From: Corynebacterium sp.
GTDB lineage: Bacteria; Actinomycetota; Actinomycetes; Mycobacteriales; Mycobacteriaceae
Reading direction: 5' to 3'
Assembly: GCF_030532715.1 (NCBI RefSeq)
Contig: NZ_JAUNKO010000003.1
Location: forward strand, 124,001-188,000
Length of the DNA stretch: 64,000 nucleotides
Part shown: one piece after another, positions 51,613 through 60,515 of the stretch
Numbering within the stretch: the stretch's first letter is position 1
How the letters are laid out: every line of letters begins with the position of its first letter
Notes under the pieces: generated by a model
Database searches by the model: none
What the model saw: the letters and a program-made list of their open reading frames with translations, nothing else
What the model was told of the DNA's origin: nothing
Translations under genes and position numbers: made by a program

Positions 51613-53076
51613 TCACTGTAAAGCCGAGGTCAGACGCATGGCGTTATCAATGTAGCGCCTCCAGAACCCTCTTTCGGACCACTCCGAAAGGGGGAGGGGC
51701 CGGGAGGCTTTGATGTACACCTCGGTCAAATCTGTAAGTTGATCTATCAAGACTCCTCGTGCAGTCATGAGCGACACTTCGTAGTTCAGGCCGAAGCTTC
51801 GCATGTCCATGTTGGAGGAGCCCATGATCGCCACCGCGTCATCGTGCGGGTCAGCCACCATAAACTTCGAGTGCAGCACGGCTGGGGCGCGATATAAGTG
51901 GATGTTCACCCCCGCCTCGAGCAAGCCCTGGTAATAGCTGGACTGCGCGTGTCCCACCATAAATTGGTCTGATTTTTCATTGACCAGCAGGTCAACCTGC
52001 ACGCCCCGATAGCAGGCCGTGGTGATCGCCTCGAGGAGGGACTCATCCGGGATGAAATACGGGGAACATAGGATAATTCGCTCCTTTGCGTGATGCACCA
52101 CCGTGTTGAATATGCGCAGGTTTGGCTCCGTGGTATACCCCGGCCCGGAGGGGACTAATTGCAGGATATTTTCCGCGGAAGCGTCCCCGATTATGGGAGC
52201 CTCGATGGCGACGTTTTCCCCAGATTCCTGGTACCAATCCACTGCGAACACCATTTCCATTGAGGCAACGATTGGCCCGGTGAGTTCGACCATAATGTCG
52301 ATCCAGTGTCGGTTTTGTTTGATGTTGCGCCGCAGAAGGTAAGTGTCGGCGATAAGGTTTTGTGAGCCCATGAAGCCCACGCGGCCGTCGATAATCACGA
52401 GTTTTCGGTGATTGCGCAGGTCCGGACGGCGGAACCGCCAACGCCATGGTTGCAGCGGCAACATCAAATGCCAATCCACCCCAATGTCCGTTAACCGGCG
52501 CCCCAAGGACAAATACCCCGGATACTTCCAAGAACCTACGTGGTCAAACAACAGGCGTACCTTGACGCCGCGGGCAGTGGCGCGTTCCAAGGCGGCGAAA
52601 AACACGTCCGTACTCGCGTCCCACGCCGTGATGTACACCTCCACGTGCACATACTCCTTGGCTTGGTCAATCGCGTCCGCCATGCGGTGAAAGGAAGTCT
52701 GGTAATCGGTATGCAAATCCACGATCTTGCCCGGCAACGCCGGCATGCCCGTCAGCCGCCGATTCAGTTTCACCATGGAGGTTAACTCGGAGCCCACGTC
52801 TTCCCCGGCGGGCAGATCCGGAAGGTCCGCGTGGACGTCGCCGGTCATTGCGGTGGCGTCCTGCTGCACCTGGTGGCGCCGGCGATTAATGTACGGGCTG
52901 CCCATCAGGAGGAACAGCGGCAGCCCAACAAACGGCAGCACCAAGATGGCGAGCAACCAGGCATTTGACGAGCCGGGCTTGCGGCCCTCCGGCACCGTGC
53001 CGATGGCCATGATCTTGATGGTGTAATCAAGGATCAGGCCAGCGGTTTGCCACCACTCCAAGTTGATGTTGAGCAT
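51613..53076 (-). CDS. cls: cardiolipin synthase (phospholipase D family)
   Basis: It condenses two phosphatidylglycerols into cardiolipin. The 487-residue protein has two N-terminal membrane helices, a PLDc_N region (LPFVGLPLFLLMGSPYINRRR) and two HKD motifs: NHRKLVIIDG and VLHSKFMVADPHDD. The ATG overlaps the xthA stop in TGATG, so the two genes are coupled. Actinobacteria often use a CDP-alcohol type cardiolipin synthase instead, so the PLD type here is worth noting. Confidence 0.93.
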   Translation of the reverse strand: MLNINLEWWQTAGLILDYTIKIMAIGTVPEGRKPGSSNAWLLAILVLPFVGLPLFLLMGSPYINRRRHQVQQDATAMTGDVHADLPDLPAGEDVGSELTSMVKLNRRLTGMPALPGKIVDLHTDYQTSFHRMADAIDQAKEYVHVEVYITAWDASTDVFFAALERATARGVKVRLLFDHVGSWKYPGYLSLGRRLTDIGVDWHLMLPLQPWRWRFRRPDLRNHRKLVIIDGRVGFMGSQNLIADTYLLRRNIKQNRHWIDIMVELTGPIVASMEMVFAVDWYQESGENVAIEAPIIGDASAENILQLVPSGPGYTTEPNLRIFNTVVHHAKERIILCSPYFIPDESLLEAITTACYRGVQVDLLVNEKSDQFMVGHAQSSYYQGLLEAGVNIHLYRAPAVLHSKFMVADPHDDAVAIMGSSNMDMRSFGLNYEVSLMTARGVLIDQLTDLTEVYIKASRPLPLSEWSERGFWRRYIDNAMRLTSALQ

Positions 53077-53855
53077 CACACATCGTAGTCCACGATCACG
53101 GGGGCATGGTCGGAAGCGCCCTTACCGGACCGCTCGTCAACATCAATAAAACCGCCGGTTGCGCTCCCCGCCAACGCTGGCGTGGCCAATTGGAAATCAA
53201 TCTTCATGCCCTCGCCCCGCTGAAACCTCGCACCCTTGTAGTCCCAGTAGGTGTAGCCATCGTCGAAACGCCGAGTGGTTTCTACCAGCCCAGCTTCCTG
53301 CAGGGCGGCAAACGCAATGCGCTCAGGTTCTGTCACATGCGTTGCCCCCACAAAGGCGTGAATGTCCCACACGTCCGAATCCAGCGGCGCGATGTTCATG
53401 TCGCCCAAGTAGACCGCGAGCTCAGGGGCACGCAAGGCGTGACGGCGCAACGCATCCAACCACCGCAACTTGTAGTCGTAGTGGCGGTCCGCAATCTCGC
53501 GGCCATTGGGCACATACAAGCTCCAGACGCGCACCCCACCACACGTCGCGCCTACCGCGCGGGCTTCCACCGGCTGCGGCTTGGCTGGGTCCTTTGCAAA
53601 ACCGGGTTGGCCGGAAAAGTGATCCTCAATATCCGTTAAGCCCACGCGGGAGAGAATGGCCACACCATTCCACTGGTTGTAACCCACGTGCGCAACCTCA
53701 TAGCCCGCATTCTGGAACATTAAATATGGGAATTGTTCGTCCTTGCATTTGGTTTCCTGCATGGCGAGGACGTCCACGTCGTGGCGCTGTAAGAACTCAA
53801 AGACTCGATCCGCACGGGTGCGAATCGAGTTCACGTTCCAATTGACAATTCGCAT
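53076..53855 (-). CDS. xthA: exodeoxyribonuclease III (AP endonuclease family)
   Basis: It acts in base excision repair, cutting at abasic sites. The 259-residue protein begins MRIVNWNVNSIRTR, with the metal-binding Glu in MQETKC, YVPNG, GDMNIAPLD and the catalytic GASDHAPVIV at the end. Start is ATG 53855, 10 bases after the stop of the upstream GNAT gene, with AAGGAT upstream. Operon order is def, GNAT, xthA, cls. Confidence 0.95.
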   Translation of the reverse strand: MRIVNWNVNSIRTRADRVFEFLQRHDVDVLAMQETKCKDEQFPYLMFQNAGYEVAHVGYNQWNGVAILSRVGLTDIEDHFSGQPGFAKDPAKPQPVEARAVGATCGGVRVWSLYVPNGREIADRHYDYKLRWLDALRRHALRAPELAVYLGDMNIAPLDSDVWDIHAFVGATHVTEPERIAFAALQEAGLVETTRRFDDGYTYWDYKGARFQRGEGMKIDFQLATPALAGSATGGFIDVDERSGKGASDHAPVIVDYDV

Positions 53856-53865
53856 GTGTTCCAGA

Positions 53866-54834
53866 TTATCCTTCCTCCGCATAGCGGTGCCGGTGGTGCT
53901 CAATAAAGCCAAGTGTGTTGTAGAGTCCGATCCCCGCCGTATTTGCAGCAATGACTTGCAAATACGCCGATGATGCGCCGCAAGATTGACCCCAATGCAA
54001 CATGGCGTTGCCGAGCGCGGTGCCTAAGCCGCGGCGTCGATACGCGGGGACGACCTCAACGGCGGAATACCCCAACCACATGCGGCCGTCCTCCGAGGAG
54101 GTCACCGTGCCTCGAGTAATGGCCACGGTCTCATCACCGCAGGTCAGTCTGCCGAAGCTCATGTGTCCGTCGATGGTGGAGCGCAGTAGATTCAGGGCGT
54201 GTGCCGGCAGCGGCTTGCCCCGGAAGTGGTACATGTTTAGCCACGCCTCATCCGGCTGGTCGTCAACGCGGAAAGCGAAACCTTTCGGCAGGTCAATGGG
54301 ATTCAGCGTTGCCAACGAACGAGTCATGACCACAATGTCCGCGCCGCGTTTCCATGTGGCGCACGCCCGCTCGGCGGAACGCGCGATGCGGTCTGGAAGG
54401 AGGATGCGCGTGGGCAAATTTTGTTGGCGATAGAACTCGCGAATTTCATCCAAAGGCACTGGTGTAAGGCCCGCGGAGCCGCCCAACGGGGCGGCTGAGT
54501 TTGAGCGCTCCGTAATGCCATCGCCGGCACGTAACAACCATCCATTGTGCCAAATGTGCTTAATGCCTGGGAACGCTGCGGCTGTCGCTTGCTCAACCGC
54601 ACGAATGTCTGAATTGCGGACGGTGCGCGGAGGCAGCACTTTACACACTTCCACCAGCTGCGTGGGAATAACCACCGCTTCCTTTTGGGAAGGTAAACCG
54701 CCGACCGCTTGCGGCCGCACCGTGAATGGGTCTAGCTCCAGCACGTGCCCGATGATGTCTGAAACGTGCCCCGGTGTGCCCGGAAGGCGGCGGCGCACAA
54801 TCACGCGGTCGCCGATCTTCGGGGGCTTATGCAT
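53866..54834 (-). CDS. GNAT protein, probable corynebacterial-type N-acetylglutamate synthase
   Basis: The 322-residue protein has an SH3-like N-terminal part ([18 protein letters not shown]), a middle domain and a C-terminal GNAT domain with the acetyl-CoA loop [15 protein letters not shown] near residue 265 and [14 protein letters not shown]. In C. glutamicum a protein of this architecture, encoded beside xthA, was reported as the N-acetylglutamate synthase that starts arginine synthesis; the same neighbour here supports that role, but I cannot verify activity. Starts at ATG 54834 or 54840; both overlap the end of def. Confidence 0.75.
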   Translation of the reverse strand: MHKPPKIGDRVIVRRRLPGTPGHVSDIIGHVLELDPFTVRPQAVGGLPSQKEAVVIPTQLVEVCKVLPPRTVRNSDIRAVEQATAAAFPGIKHIWHNGWLLRAGDGITERSNSAAPLGGSAGLTPVPLDEIREFYRQQNLPTRILLPDRIARSAERACATWKRGADIVVMTRSLATLNPIDLPKGFAFRVDDQPDEAWLNMYHFRGKPLPAHALNLLRSTIDGHMSFGRLTCGDETVAITRGTVTSSEDGRMWLGYSAVEVVPAYRRRGLGTALGNAMLHWGQSCGASSAYLQVIAANTAGIGLYNTLGFIEHHRHRYAEEG

Positions 54835-55420
54835 GAGCATCCTCGTCGTGTCCGAATGGGTCTGGGTCGACGCCGGGCAGCCAGGTCAGGCCGGGCACGG
54901 TCCATCCATTTCGCTTGATCGTTTTCTTCGCTTGCCGCTTCCAGCGGCCAAGAAGCGTGTCCGTGTACACGAAACCATCCAGGTGGCCCACTTCGTGTTG
55001 CAGGCACCGTGCCAAGAATCCGGTGCCTTCTACGGTGGTGGGGTTGCCGTGTTCATCAAGGCCGGTGACGCGCGCCCAATCGGCGCGGCCGGTGGGGAAG
55101 GACTCTCCCGGCACAGACAGGCAGCCTTCCTCTTCCTCGCCGTCGTCGCGGGGCATGGTGGTGGGTATTTCGGAGGTTTCCAACACCGGGTTAATGACGC
55201 AGCCGCGGTGGTATTCGCCGCTATCGTCGGGGCAGTTATACACGAACAATCGTTTGCTTACGCCAATTTGGTTGGCGGCCAGCCCGACCCCGTGGGCGCG
55301 GTCCATGGTTTCGTACATGTCTGCAATAAGTTCCTGGAGCTCCGCGATGGGTTCCGTCACTGGTTCGGTGGGGTTATGCAGGACAGGGTCGCCGTGGATA
55401 ACGATGGGCCTAATTGTCAT
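54827..55420 (-). CDS. def: peptide deformylase
   Basis: It removes the formyl group from nascent proteins. The 197-residue enzyme has all three metal-site motifs: [19 protein letters not shown] and [10 protein letters not shown]. The C-terminal tail extends about 25 residues beyond the core, as in other actinobacteria. A TAGTGT (55427-55432, minus strand) ends six bases before the ATG, and no ribosome binding site is visible, so transcription is probably leaderless. It heads the def-GNAT-xthA-cls operon. Confidence 0.96.
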   Translation of the reverse strand: MTIRPIVIHGDPVLHNPTEPVTEPIAELQELIADMYETMDRAHGVGLAANQIGVSKRLFVYNCPDDSGEYHRGCVINPVLETSEIPTTMPRDDGEEEEGCLSVPGESFPTGRADWARVTGLDEHGNPTTVEGTGFLARCLQHEVGHLDGFVYTDTLLGRWKRQAKKTIKRNGWTVPGLTWLPGVDPDPFGHDEDAHA

Positions 55421-55493
55421 GTCTACACACTACTCTGTGCCGCGACCCGCCCATCAGCCGTGCACAATTTTTACACTCCGTTGCGTTGGTGTT

Positions 55494-55525
55494 AACCACG
55501 CTGAGTGGTTCACTGCCGCTAAGAT
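55494..55525 (+). promoter_or_regulatory. inverted repeat and -10 of the LytR_C gene
   Basis: AACCAC-GCTGA-GTGGTT (55494-55510) is a perfect 6-bp inverted repeat lying where the -35 should be, ten bases before TAAGAT (55520-55525). The hexamer ends seven bases before the ATG, indicating a leaderless message. The repeat is a candidate regulator site. Confidence 0.5.
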
Positions 55526-55532
55526 TTAAGCC

Positions 55533-56135
55533 ATGAGTAAGCCAGAGCAGAAACCTACTGCCGAGCCACGCTTGCCGTTACGCGGACTTGCGATGATCCT
55601 CATGGCGATTGGTGTCCTCTTTATCGCCTGGGGTGTGTTTATGCTGTTCCGCGATACGGGCACCTCCGAAGGGGCCGCCCAAGACGCCACCACGTCCACC
55701 TCGGCGCCCGTTGCGACGCAGGCCAGCCAGGGGGCGCAGGAAACAACTACGGCGGCGGGCGGCGATAACTCGGCGGTGGCGAGCAGCGAAACCACACAGG
55801 AGCACGCCACCAGCTCTTCGGCGAACTCGGATGCGGGTGCCCAAGGCGGCAAGGTGCCGGTGCGGGTGCTGAATAACTCCACTGTTCAGGGGCTTGCGCA
55901 GCGCGTCGCCGACGATGTGCGTGACAGCGATTTCGAGGTTTCCGAGGTGGGGAACTTCTCCGAAACTACATTCGCTCAGTCGGTTGTGTATTACACTCCC
56001 GGGAAGGGTGATGAGGAGAAAACTGCTCGCGCCCTCGCCGACTCGCTCGGAATTTCCGCCGCCCCCCGTGACGCCCAAGCGGAGCGTATGCCCGCCGGTG
56101 TCGTCCTCGTTATTACACAGGATCTGCAACGCTAA
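55533..56135 (+). CDS. membrane protein with a LytR C-terminal domain
   Basis: The 200-residue protein has one membrane helix (about 17-40), a Ser/Thr/Ala/Gln-rich extracytoplasmic linker and a C-terminal LytR_C domain ([22 protein letters not shown] to [11 protein letters not shown]). The domain accompanies LytR-CpsA-Psr cell-wall ligases in actinobacteria, here without the ligase part. It is probably envelope-associated. Its stop overlaps the ATG of the next gene in TAATG. Confidence 0.85.
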   Translation: MSKPEQKPTAEPRLPLRGLAMILMAIGVLFIAWGVFMLFRDTGTSEGAAQDATTSTSAPVATQASQGAQETTTAAGGDNSAVASSETTQEHATSSSANSDAGAQGGKVPVRVLNNSTVQGLAQRVADDVRDSDFEVSEVGNFSETTFAQSVVYYTPGKGDEEKTARALADSLGISAAPRDAQAERMPAGVVLVITQDLQR

Positions 56136-57256
56136 TGCTTCAGCCCTTCCAAGGATCACGGAAACCAACCCTGGGCGTGGAATGGGAGGTGGCGCTGGTT
56201 GACCCTGTCACCCGCGACCTCACGCCGCGCGCTGCGGCTGTGATCGAACGCGTCCAACGCGCCCACCCAAACATCCACCTCGAACGTGAATTTCTCCAAA
56301 ACACCGTGGAATTGGTGACCGGGGTGCACACGAAAGTGCCCGACGCGGTTGCGGAATTGCGCGAAGGGTTAGCCGCCGTTGTGGAGGCTGCCCACGCTGA
56401 GGGGGTGCGCGTGTGGTCTTCCGGGAGCCACCCGTTTAGCGATTGGCGCACTCAGCCCGTCTCCGACAAGGGTATCTACCAGGAGATTATTCAACGCACC
56501 CAGTATTGGGGCCGGCAGATGCTCATTTGGGGCATTCATGTGCACGTGGGTATTTCCGACGCTGATCGCGTGTGGCCGATCATTAATGCGCTGATGACGC
56601 ACTATCCGCACTTGTTGGTATTGTCGGCGAGTTCGCCCGCTTGGAACAGTCTGGATACCGGGTATGCCTCGAACCGCACCATGTTGTACCAGCAGTTGCC
56701 CACCGCCGGCATGCCGTTCGGCTTTGTGGACTGGGAACAGTGGTCCGAATATATGTCCGATCAGGCGATTTCCGGCGTGATTAACCACACGGGCGCGATG
56801 CATTTTGATATCCGCCCGGCTGGCAAATGGGGCACCATTGAGGTTCGCGTCGCCGACGCTACGACAACGCTGCGCGAATTGTCCGCCGTGGTTGCGCTCA
56901 CGCATTGCCTCGTTGTGTATTACGACCGGTTGTACGACACCGGGGAGAAGTTGCCGTCCTTGCAGCCGTGGCACTTGGCCGAAAACAAGTGGCGGGCCGC
57001 GCGGTACGGGCTGGACGCGGAGATTATTGTCAGCCGCCAAACTGATGAGGTGCTCGTGCGGGATGACCTGCTGCGGATGGCGCGCTTGCTTACTCCGCTC
57101 GCCCAGGAGTTGGGTTGCGAAAAGGAGCTTGCGCTGATTCCGGAGATTCTCCGCGATGGTGCCGCCTACCAGCGTCAACGTGAGTTGTATGAAGCGACGG
57201 GTTCGTGGGAAGCCGTGGTCGATGCGACCTGCGACGAGGTTGAAAGCCTCACCTAA
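56135..57256 (+). CDS. YbdK-type carboxylate-amine ligase (glutamate-cysteine ligase 2 family)
   Basis: The 373-residue protein belongs to the GCS2 family, which has weak glutamate-cysteine ligase activity in E. coli and ATP-dependent carboxylate-amine ligation in general. Visible are the N-terminal [12 protein letters not shown], the metal-binding IHVHVGI near residue 135 and [14 protein letters not shown]. Corynebacteria make mycothiol rather than glutathione, so the real substrate is open. It is coupled to the LytR_C gene by TAATG. Confidence 0.88.
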   Translation: MLQPFQGSRKPTLGVEWEVALVDPVTRDLTPRAAAVIERVQRAHPNIHLEREFLQNTVELVTGVHTKVPDAVAELREGLAAVVEAAHAEGVRVWSSGSHPFSDWRTQPVSDKGIYQEIIQRTQYWGRQMLIWGIHVHVGISDADRVWPIINALMTHYPHLLVLSASSPAWNSLDTGYASNRTMLYQQLPTAGMPFGFVDWEQWSEYMSDQAISGVINHTGAMHFDIRPAGKWGTIEVRVADATTTLRELSAVVALTHCLVVYYDRLYDTGEKLPSLQPWHLAENKWRAARYGLDAEIIVSRQTDEVLVRDDLLRMARLLTPLAQELGCEKELALIPEILRDGAAYQRQRELYEATGSWEAVVDATCDEVESLT

Positions 57257-57292
57257 GCTTGCCGACGCCCCGCCCGCCGCGCCGTAGGTTAC

Positions 57293-57658
57293 CTACACGT
57301 GCTTGCGGGCAATTTTCTTACCCTCGGTATCGTCCCTGGACAGCAGGTTTTCGTCATACAGTCCTTCTTTTCGGGCGATGCGACCGACTCGTTGCGCCAC
57401 TACCGGCGCGGTGAGTAGTGCGAACAGGATGATTAGGAAGAGCACGCCCATGTCGCCGAGTTCCCCAGGGCCCAAGTGTTCAGAGTTGAGCACGTGCAGG
57501 ATGGTTCCCGTGATGGTGCAGATCAGCCCGAGTGTTTGGGGTTTGGTTACGGCGTGCAGCCTGGACATGGTGTCTCGGAAGCGCACCAATCCGATGGCTG
57601 CGGAGAGCGCGAGCAGCGCCCCGCAGAGCAAAAAGAAGAGGCTCAAAACGTTCATCAT
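57293..57658 (-). CDS. mrpG: Mrp antiporter subunit G
   Basis: This is a 121-residue protein with three membrane helices and the MnhG pattern (IGLVRFRDTMSRLHAVTKPQT, near residue 22). It is a small subunit of the multi-protein cation/proton antiporter and the last gene of mrpA-C-D-E-F-G. It overlaps mrpF by four bases, and its C-terminus is charged. Confidence 0.93.
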   Translation of the reverse strand: MMNVLSLFFLLCGALLALSAAIGLVRFRDTMSRLHAVTKPQTLGLICTITGTILHVLNSEHLGPGELGDMGVLFLIILFALLTAPVVAQRVGRIARKEGLYDENLLSRDDTEGKKIARKHV

Positions 57659-57927
57659 GCGGCATCGTCTCGCTTTCGGAATCGGGTGAGCGCCACGGTG
57701 CCGATGAACCCGAGCAGCGCCACCACCATCATGGCGTTAGACACGGTGGTGTCGATGGTCCAGCAGATGTATACGGCGAGCGCGCATTGGATCATTGCGG
57801 CGGTGGCATCCAGCGCCACCAGCCGGTCGAGCGAGTTCGGCCCGACGAGGAGCCGATACCCGGTGATCAGGAATGACAGCATGAACACGCCGGTGGCCAG
57901 GGATAATCCGATGGTGTAGTAGTCCAT
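57655..57927 (-). CDS. mrpF: Mrp antiporter subunit F
   Basis: The 90-residue protein has three helices, with the MnhF-type GYRLLVGPNSLDRLVALDATA. It overlaps mrpG by four bases and starts four bases after the mrpE stop. Confidence 0.92.
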   Translation of the reverse strand: MDYYTIGLSLATGVFMLSFLITGYRLLVGPNSLDRLVALDATAAMIQCALAVYICWTIDTTVSNAMMVVALLGFIGTVALTRFRKRDDAA

Positions 57928-57931
57928 GTGG

Positions 57932-58426
57932 TCACCTCGTTACAAAGATGTCGTTGAGCCGGGTTTCCAGCTGGTTGATGTTGTTGATTTCGCGCTCGAT
58001 GGCCGCGTGGGACGACCCGTCCAACAGGTGCACGGTGAGCTCCCGTTTGTCTAGGTCGAAGTCACTGACCGTGCCGCCCGGCTGCAGGTTGAGCAGCCCG
58101 ATGGCGAAGGAAAATACGAGGTCATCGGCTACGCGCATGGGCACCCGCACGAGCGCCGCTGGGGGTTGTTCGGTGCGCCGTAGCGCGATCCACGCCACGT
58201 TGCAGGAGGAGACGACGAGCTGCCAGCTGAAATTGGTCAGCAGCCGCAGGAGTGGCAGCCACCGGATGGTTTTCGCCGCCACCGGGAGTTTTGGCAGTGG
58301 CAGGCCGAGGGTGATGAGCAGCGCGAGGGCGAGTCCGGCGACGAAGTTGCCGATGGAGAATTCGCCCCACATGAGAATCCACATGGCGGTCAGCCAAACG
58401 ATTGCGAGGGGCCGGAACCTGCTCAT
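57932..58426 (-). CDS. mrpE: Mrp antiporter subunit E
   Basis: The 164-residue protein has two or three N-terminal helices and a cytoplasmic half, with FAIGLLNLQPGGTVSDFD matching the MnhE family. The ATG at 58426 has AAGGAG upstream and overlaps mrpD by four bases. A longer frame upstream is the shadow of mrpD and is not used. Confidence 0.9.
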   Translation of the reverse strand: MSRFRPLAIVWLTAMWILMWGEFSIGNFVAGLALALLITLGLPLPKLPVAAKTIRWLPLLRLLTNFSWQLVVSSCNVAWIALRRTEQPPAALVRVPMRVADDLVFSFAIGLLNLQPGGTVSDFDLDKRELTVHLLDGSSHAAIEREINNINQLETRLNDIFVTR

Positions 58427-60030
58427 GGTGTCTCCTTGCCGGGGAGGGTGCGCCCAGGGTTTTCGGCGGTGGTGCCGAGTACGGCGTTGCGGTAGTGGTT
58501 GACGTCTTGCGCGGATTCTGCGGAGCGGCCGGTGACGCCGGAGATTGGCCCCGCGAGGAGGGTGACGGCTAACGACGCCGCGACCAGCAGGCCCGTGGGC
58601 AGCACCATGCCCCACGGCATGCGGCCGACGTCCGGGCGCTCGGCGATTGGCACCATGTTCATGCTTTCGGTCAGCGGCCGGGGTGTGGCAAACGCCATGG
58701 CCCCGTCGGGCGCGTCGGACCGGTCCCGCCAGAACGCCTTCGACCACACAATGGTCATGGTGTACAGGGTGAGCAGCGAGGTGACCACCGCGCCGCCGAT
58801 GAGCAGCCAGGGCATAAACCCACCGATTTCAGCGGCGGCCTCCAACAGGAGAAGTTTGCCCAAAAACCCAGACAGCGGCGGGATGCCCCCGAGGTTCAGG
58901 GCGGGCAGCAGGTACAGCACGGCTAGGAGGGGCGAGGTGTAGGCGAGGGAGCCGAGGCGTCGTAATGAAGACGAACCCGCCTGCCGTTCGATGAGGCCGA
59001 CCACGAGGAATAACGCGGTTTGTACGAGAATATGGTGCACGGCATAGAAGATTGCCCCGGACAGCCCTAACGCGGAACCTAGCGAAATGCCCATAATCAT
59101 GTAGCCAATGTGGCTGACCAGGGTAAACGAAAGCAGGCGCTTAATGTCGTTTTGCGCCATCGCGCCGAGGATGCCCACAATCATGGTGGCGAGCGCCGCC
59201 CACATGAGCCACGTGTCGAGGCGGCCATCCGTAAATACTGCGGAGCGCAGGCGAATGATGGAATACACGCCCACCTTGGTGAGCAAGCCAGCGAACACGG
59301 CGGTGACCAGGGCGGGCGCGGTGGGGTACGAGTCCGGAAGCCAGGAGTACAGCGGAAACACCGCTGCCTTAATCCCGAACGCCACCAACAGTACGGCGAA
59401 CAATGCGCCGCGAGTACCGGCCGGAATTTCTTCAAGACGCACCGAAATCTGCGCCATATTCATGGTGCCTACCGCTGCGTAAATCAACGCCAACGCCAGC
59501 AGAAACACCAGCGAACTCAGCATCGAGACCATCACATAGGACACGCCGGCACGCACCCGGCCGGGGGAGGCGCCGAGGGTGAGCAGCACATAGGAGGCGA
59601 CGAGGAACACCTCAAAACCCACATACAGGTTAAACAGGTCCCCGGCGAGAAACGACATGTTCACACCCATGCTGAGCAGCAGATACGCCGGCAAAAACAC
59701 GGCCACCGGTTCGTCCTTGCTGCCGTCGCGTACGCCCTGGGCGATGGCGTACAAAATCACCGTAAAGAGCACGAGCGCGCTGACCGCCAGCATCATGGTG
59801 GACAGGCGATCCGCCACCAAAGTAATGCCCACGCCCGCGTCCCAGCCGCCGATTTGCACGACCTGTATGCCGTGGGCGTCGACAAGCATGACCAAGGCTA
59901 CGGTGAGCACAATGAGCGCGGTCAGTGTGAGGAGGGAAATGGCGCGCTGCCAGCGGCGATTCGGGGTGAGCAACGTGAGGGCGGCGCCGACAGCGGGCAG
60001 GATTACGGGCAGCGGAATGAGGTAGTTCAC
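58423..60030 (-). CDS. mrpD: Mrp antiporter subunit D
   Basis: The 535-residue protein has about 14 helices and is homologous to respiratory complex I NuoM/N. Conserved features are visible: the proton-path Glu/Lys residues in NLYVGFEVFLVASYV and AVFAGLLTKVGVYSIIR, and FTLVSHIGYMIMG. It overlaps mrpC and mrpE by four bases each. Confidence 0.95.
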   Translation of the reverse strand: MNYLIPLPVILPAVGAALTLLTPNRRWQRAISLLTLTALIVLTVALVMLVDAHGIQVVQIGGWDAGVGITLVADRLSTMMLAVSALVLFTVILYAIAQGVRDGSKDEPVAVFLPAYLLLSMGVNMSFLAGDLFNLYVGFEVFLVASYVLLTLGASPGRVRAGVSYVMVSMLSSLVFLLALALIYAAVGTMNMAQISVRLEEIPAGTRGALFAVLLVAFGIKAAVFPLYSWLPDSYPTAPALVTAVFAGLLTKVGVYSIIRLRSAVFTDGRLDTWLMWAALATMIVGILGAMAQNDIKRLLSFTLVSHIGYMIMGISLGSALGLSGAIFYAVHHILVQTALFLVVGLIERQAGSSSLRRLGSLAYTSPLLAVLYLLPALNLGGIPPLSGFLGKLLLLEAAAEIGGFMPWLLIGGAVVTSLLTLYTMTIVWSKAFWRDRSDAPDGAMAFATPRPLTESMNMVPIAERPDVGRMPWGMVLPTGLLVAASLAVTLLAGPISGVTGRSAESAQDVNHYRNAVLGTTAENPGRTLPGKETP

Positions 60031-60509
60031 TGGTCGTCCTGCGCTTCGATCGGGGCCTCGAAAAACGCGGGGCCGAATTTGTCGCCGCTTGCCGTGGGGC
60101 GGCCGGTTAACGGATCGTCGGAGGCATCCCGGTCCGGCGCGGTGGCAGTTGTGCGGGACGCCACTGCGGTGTCTTCAGAGTCATTATCAATGAGGTCGGC
60201 GGTGCGGTAGCGGTACTGCCGGTACGCTAGCGCCAACAGAAACGCCGTCATCGCCATCGAAATCACGATCGCGGTCAGGATCATGCCCTGAGCCAGCGGG
60301 TCTGAATCGCTCGCATTCAACGTCGAATTGCGGCCCTGGATCGGCGGGGCACCAGCGCCGCCGCCCGCGATTAACATCAGCAGGTTGATGCCGTTGCCCA
60401 TGAGCAACAAGCCCAACAGCATGCGGGTCATGGCGCGATCAAGCAGCAGGTACGCGCCGCACGCCACGAGCACTCCGCAGGTGAGCAGGAGAAAGAAATT
60501 AGCTACCAC
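60027..60509 (-). CDS. mrpC: Mrp antiporter subunit C
   Basis: The 160-residue NuoK-like protein has three helices (MLLGLLLMGNGINLLMLIAG) and an unusually long hydrophilic C-terminal tail of about 45 residues that is not needed for the family. Starts at GTG 60509 with AGGAG upstream. It overlaps mrpD by four bases. Confidence 0.93.
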   Translation of the reverse strand: MVANFFLLLTCGVLVACGAYLLLDRAMTRMLLGLLLMGNGINLLMLIAGGGAGAPPIQGRNSTLNASDSDPLAQGMILTAIVISMAMTAFLLALAYRQYRYRTADLIDNDSEDTAVASRTTATAPDRDASDDPLTGRPTASGDKFGPAFFEAPIEAQDDQ

Positions 60510-60515
60510 GTGTTC

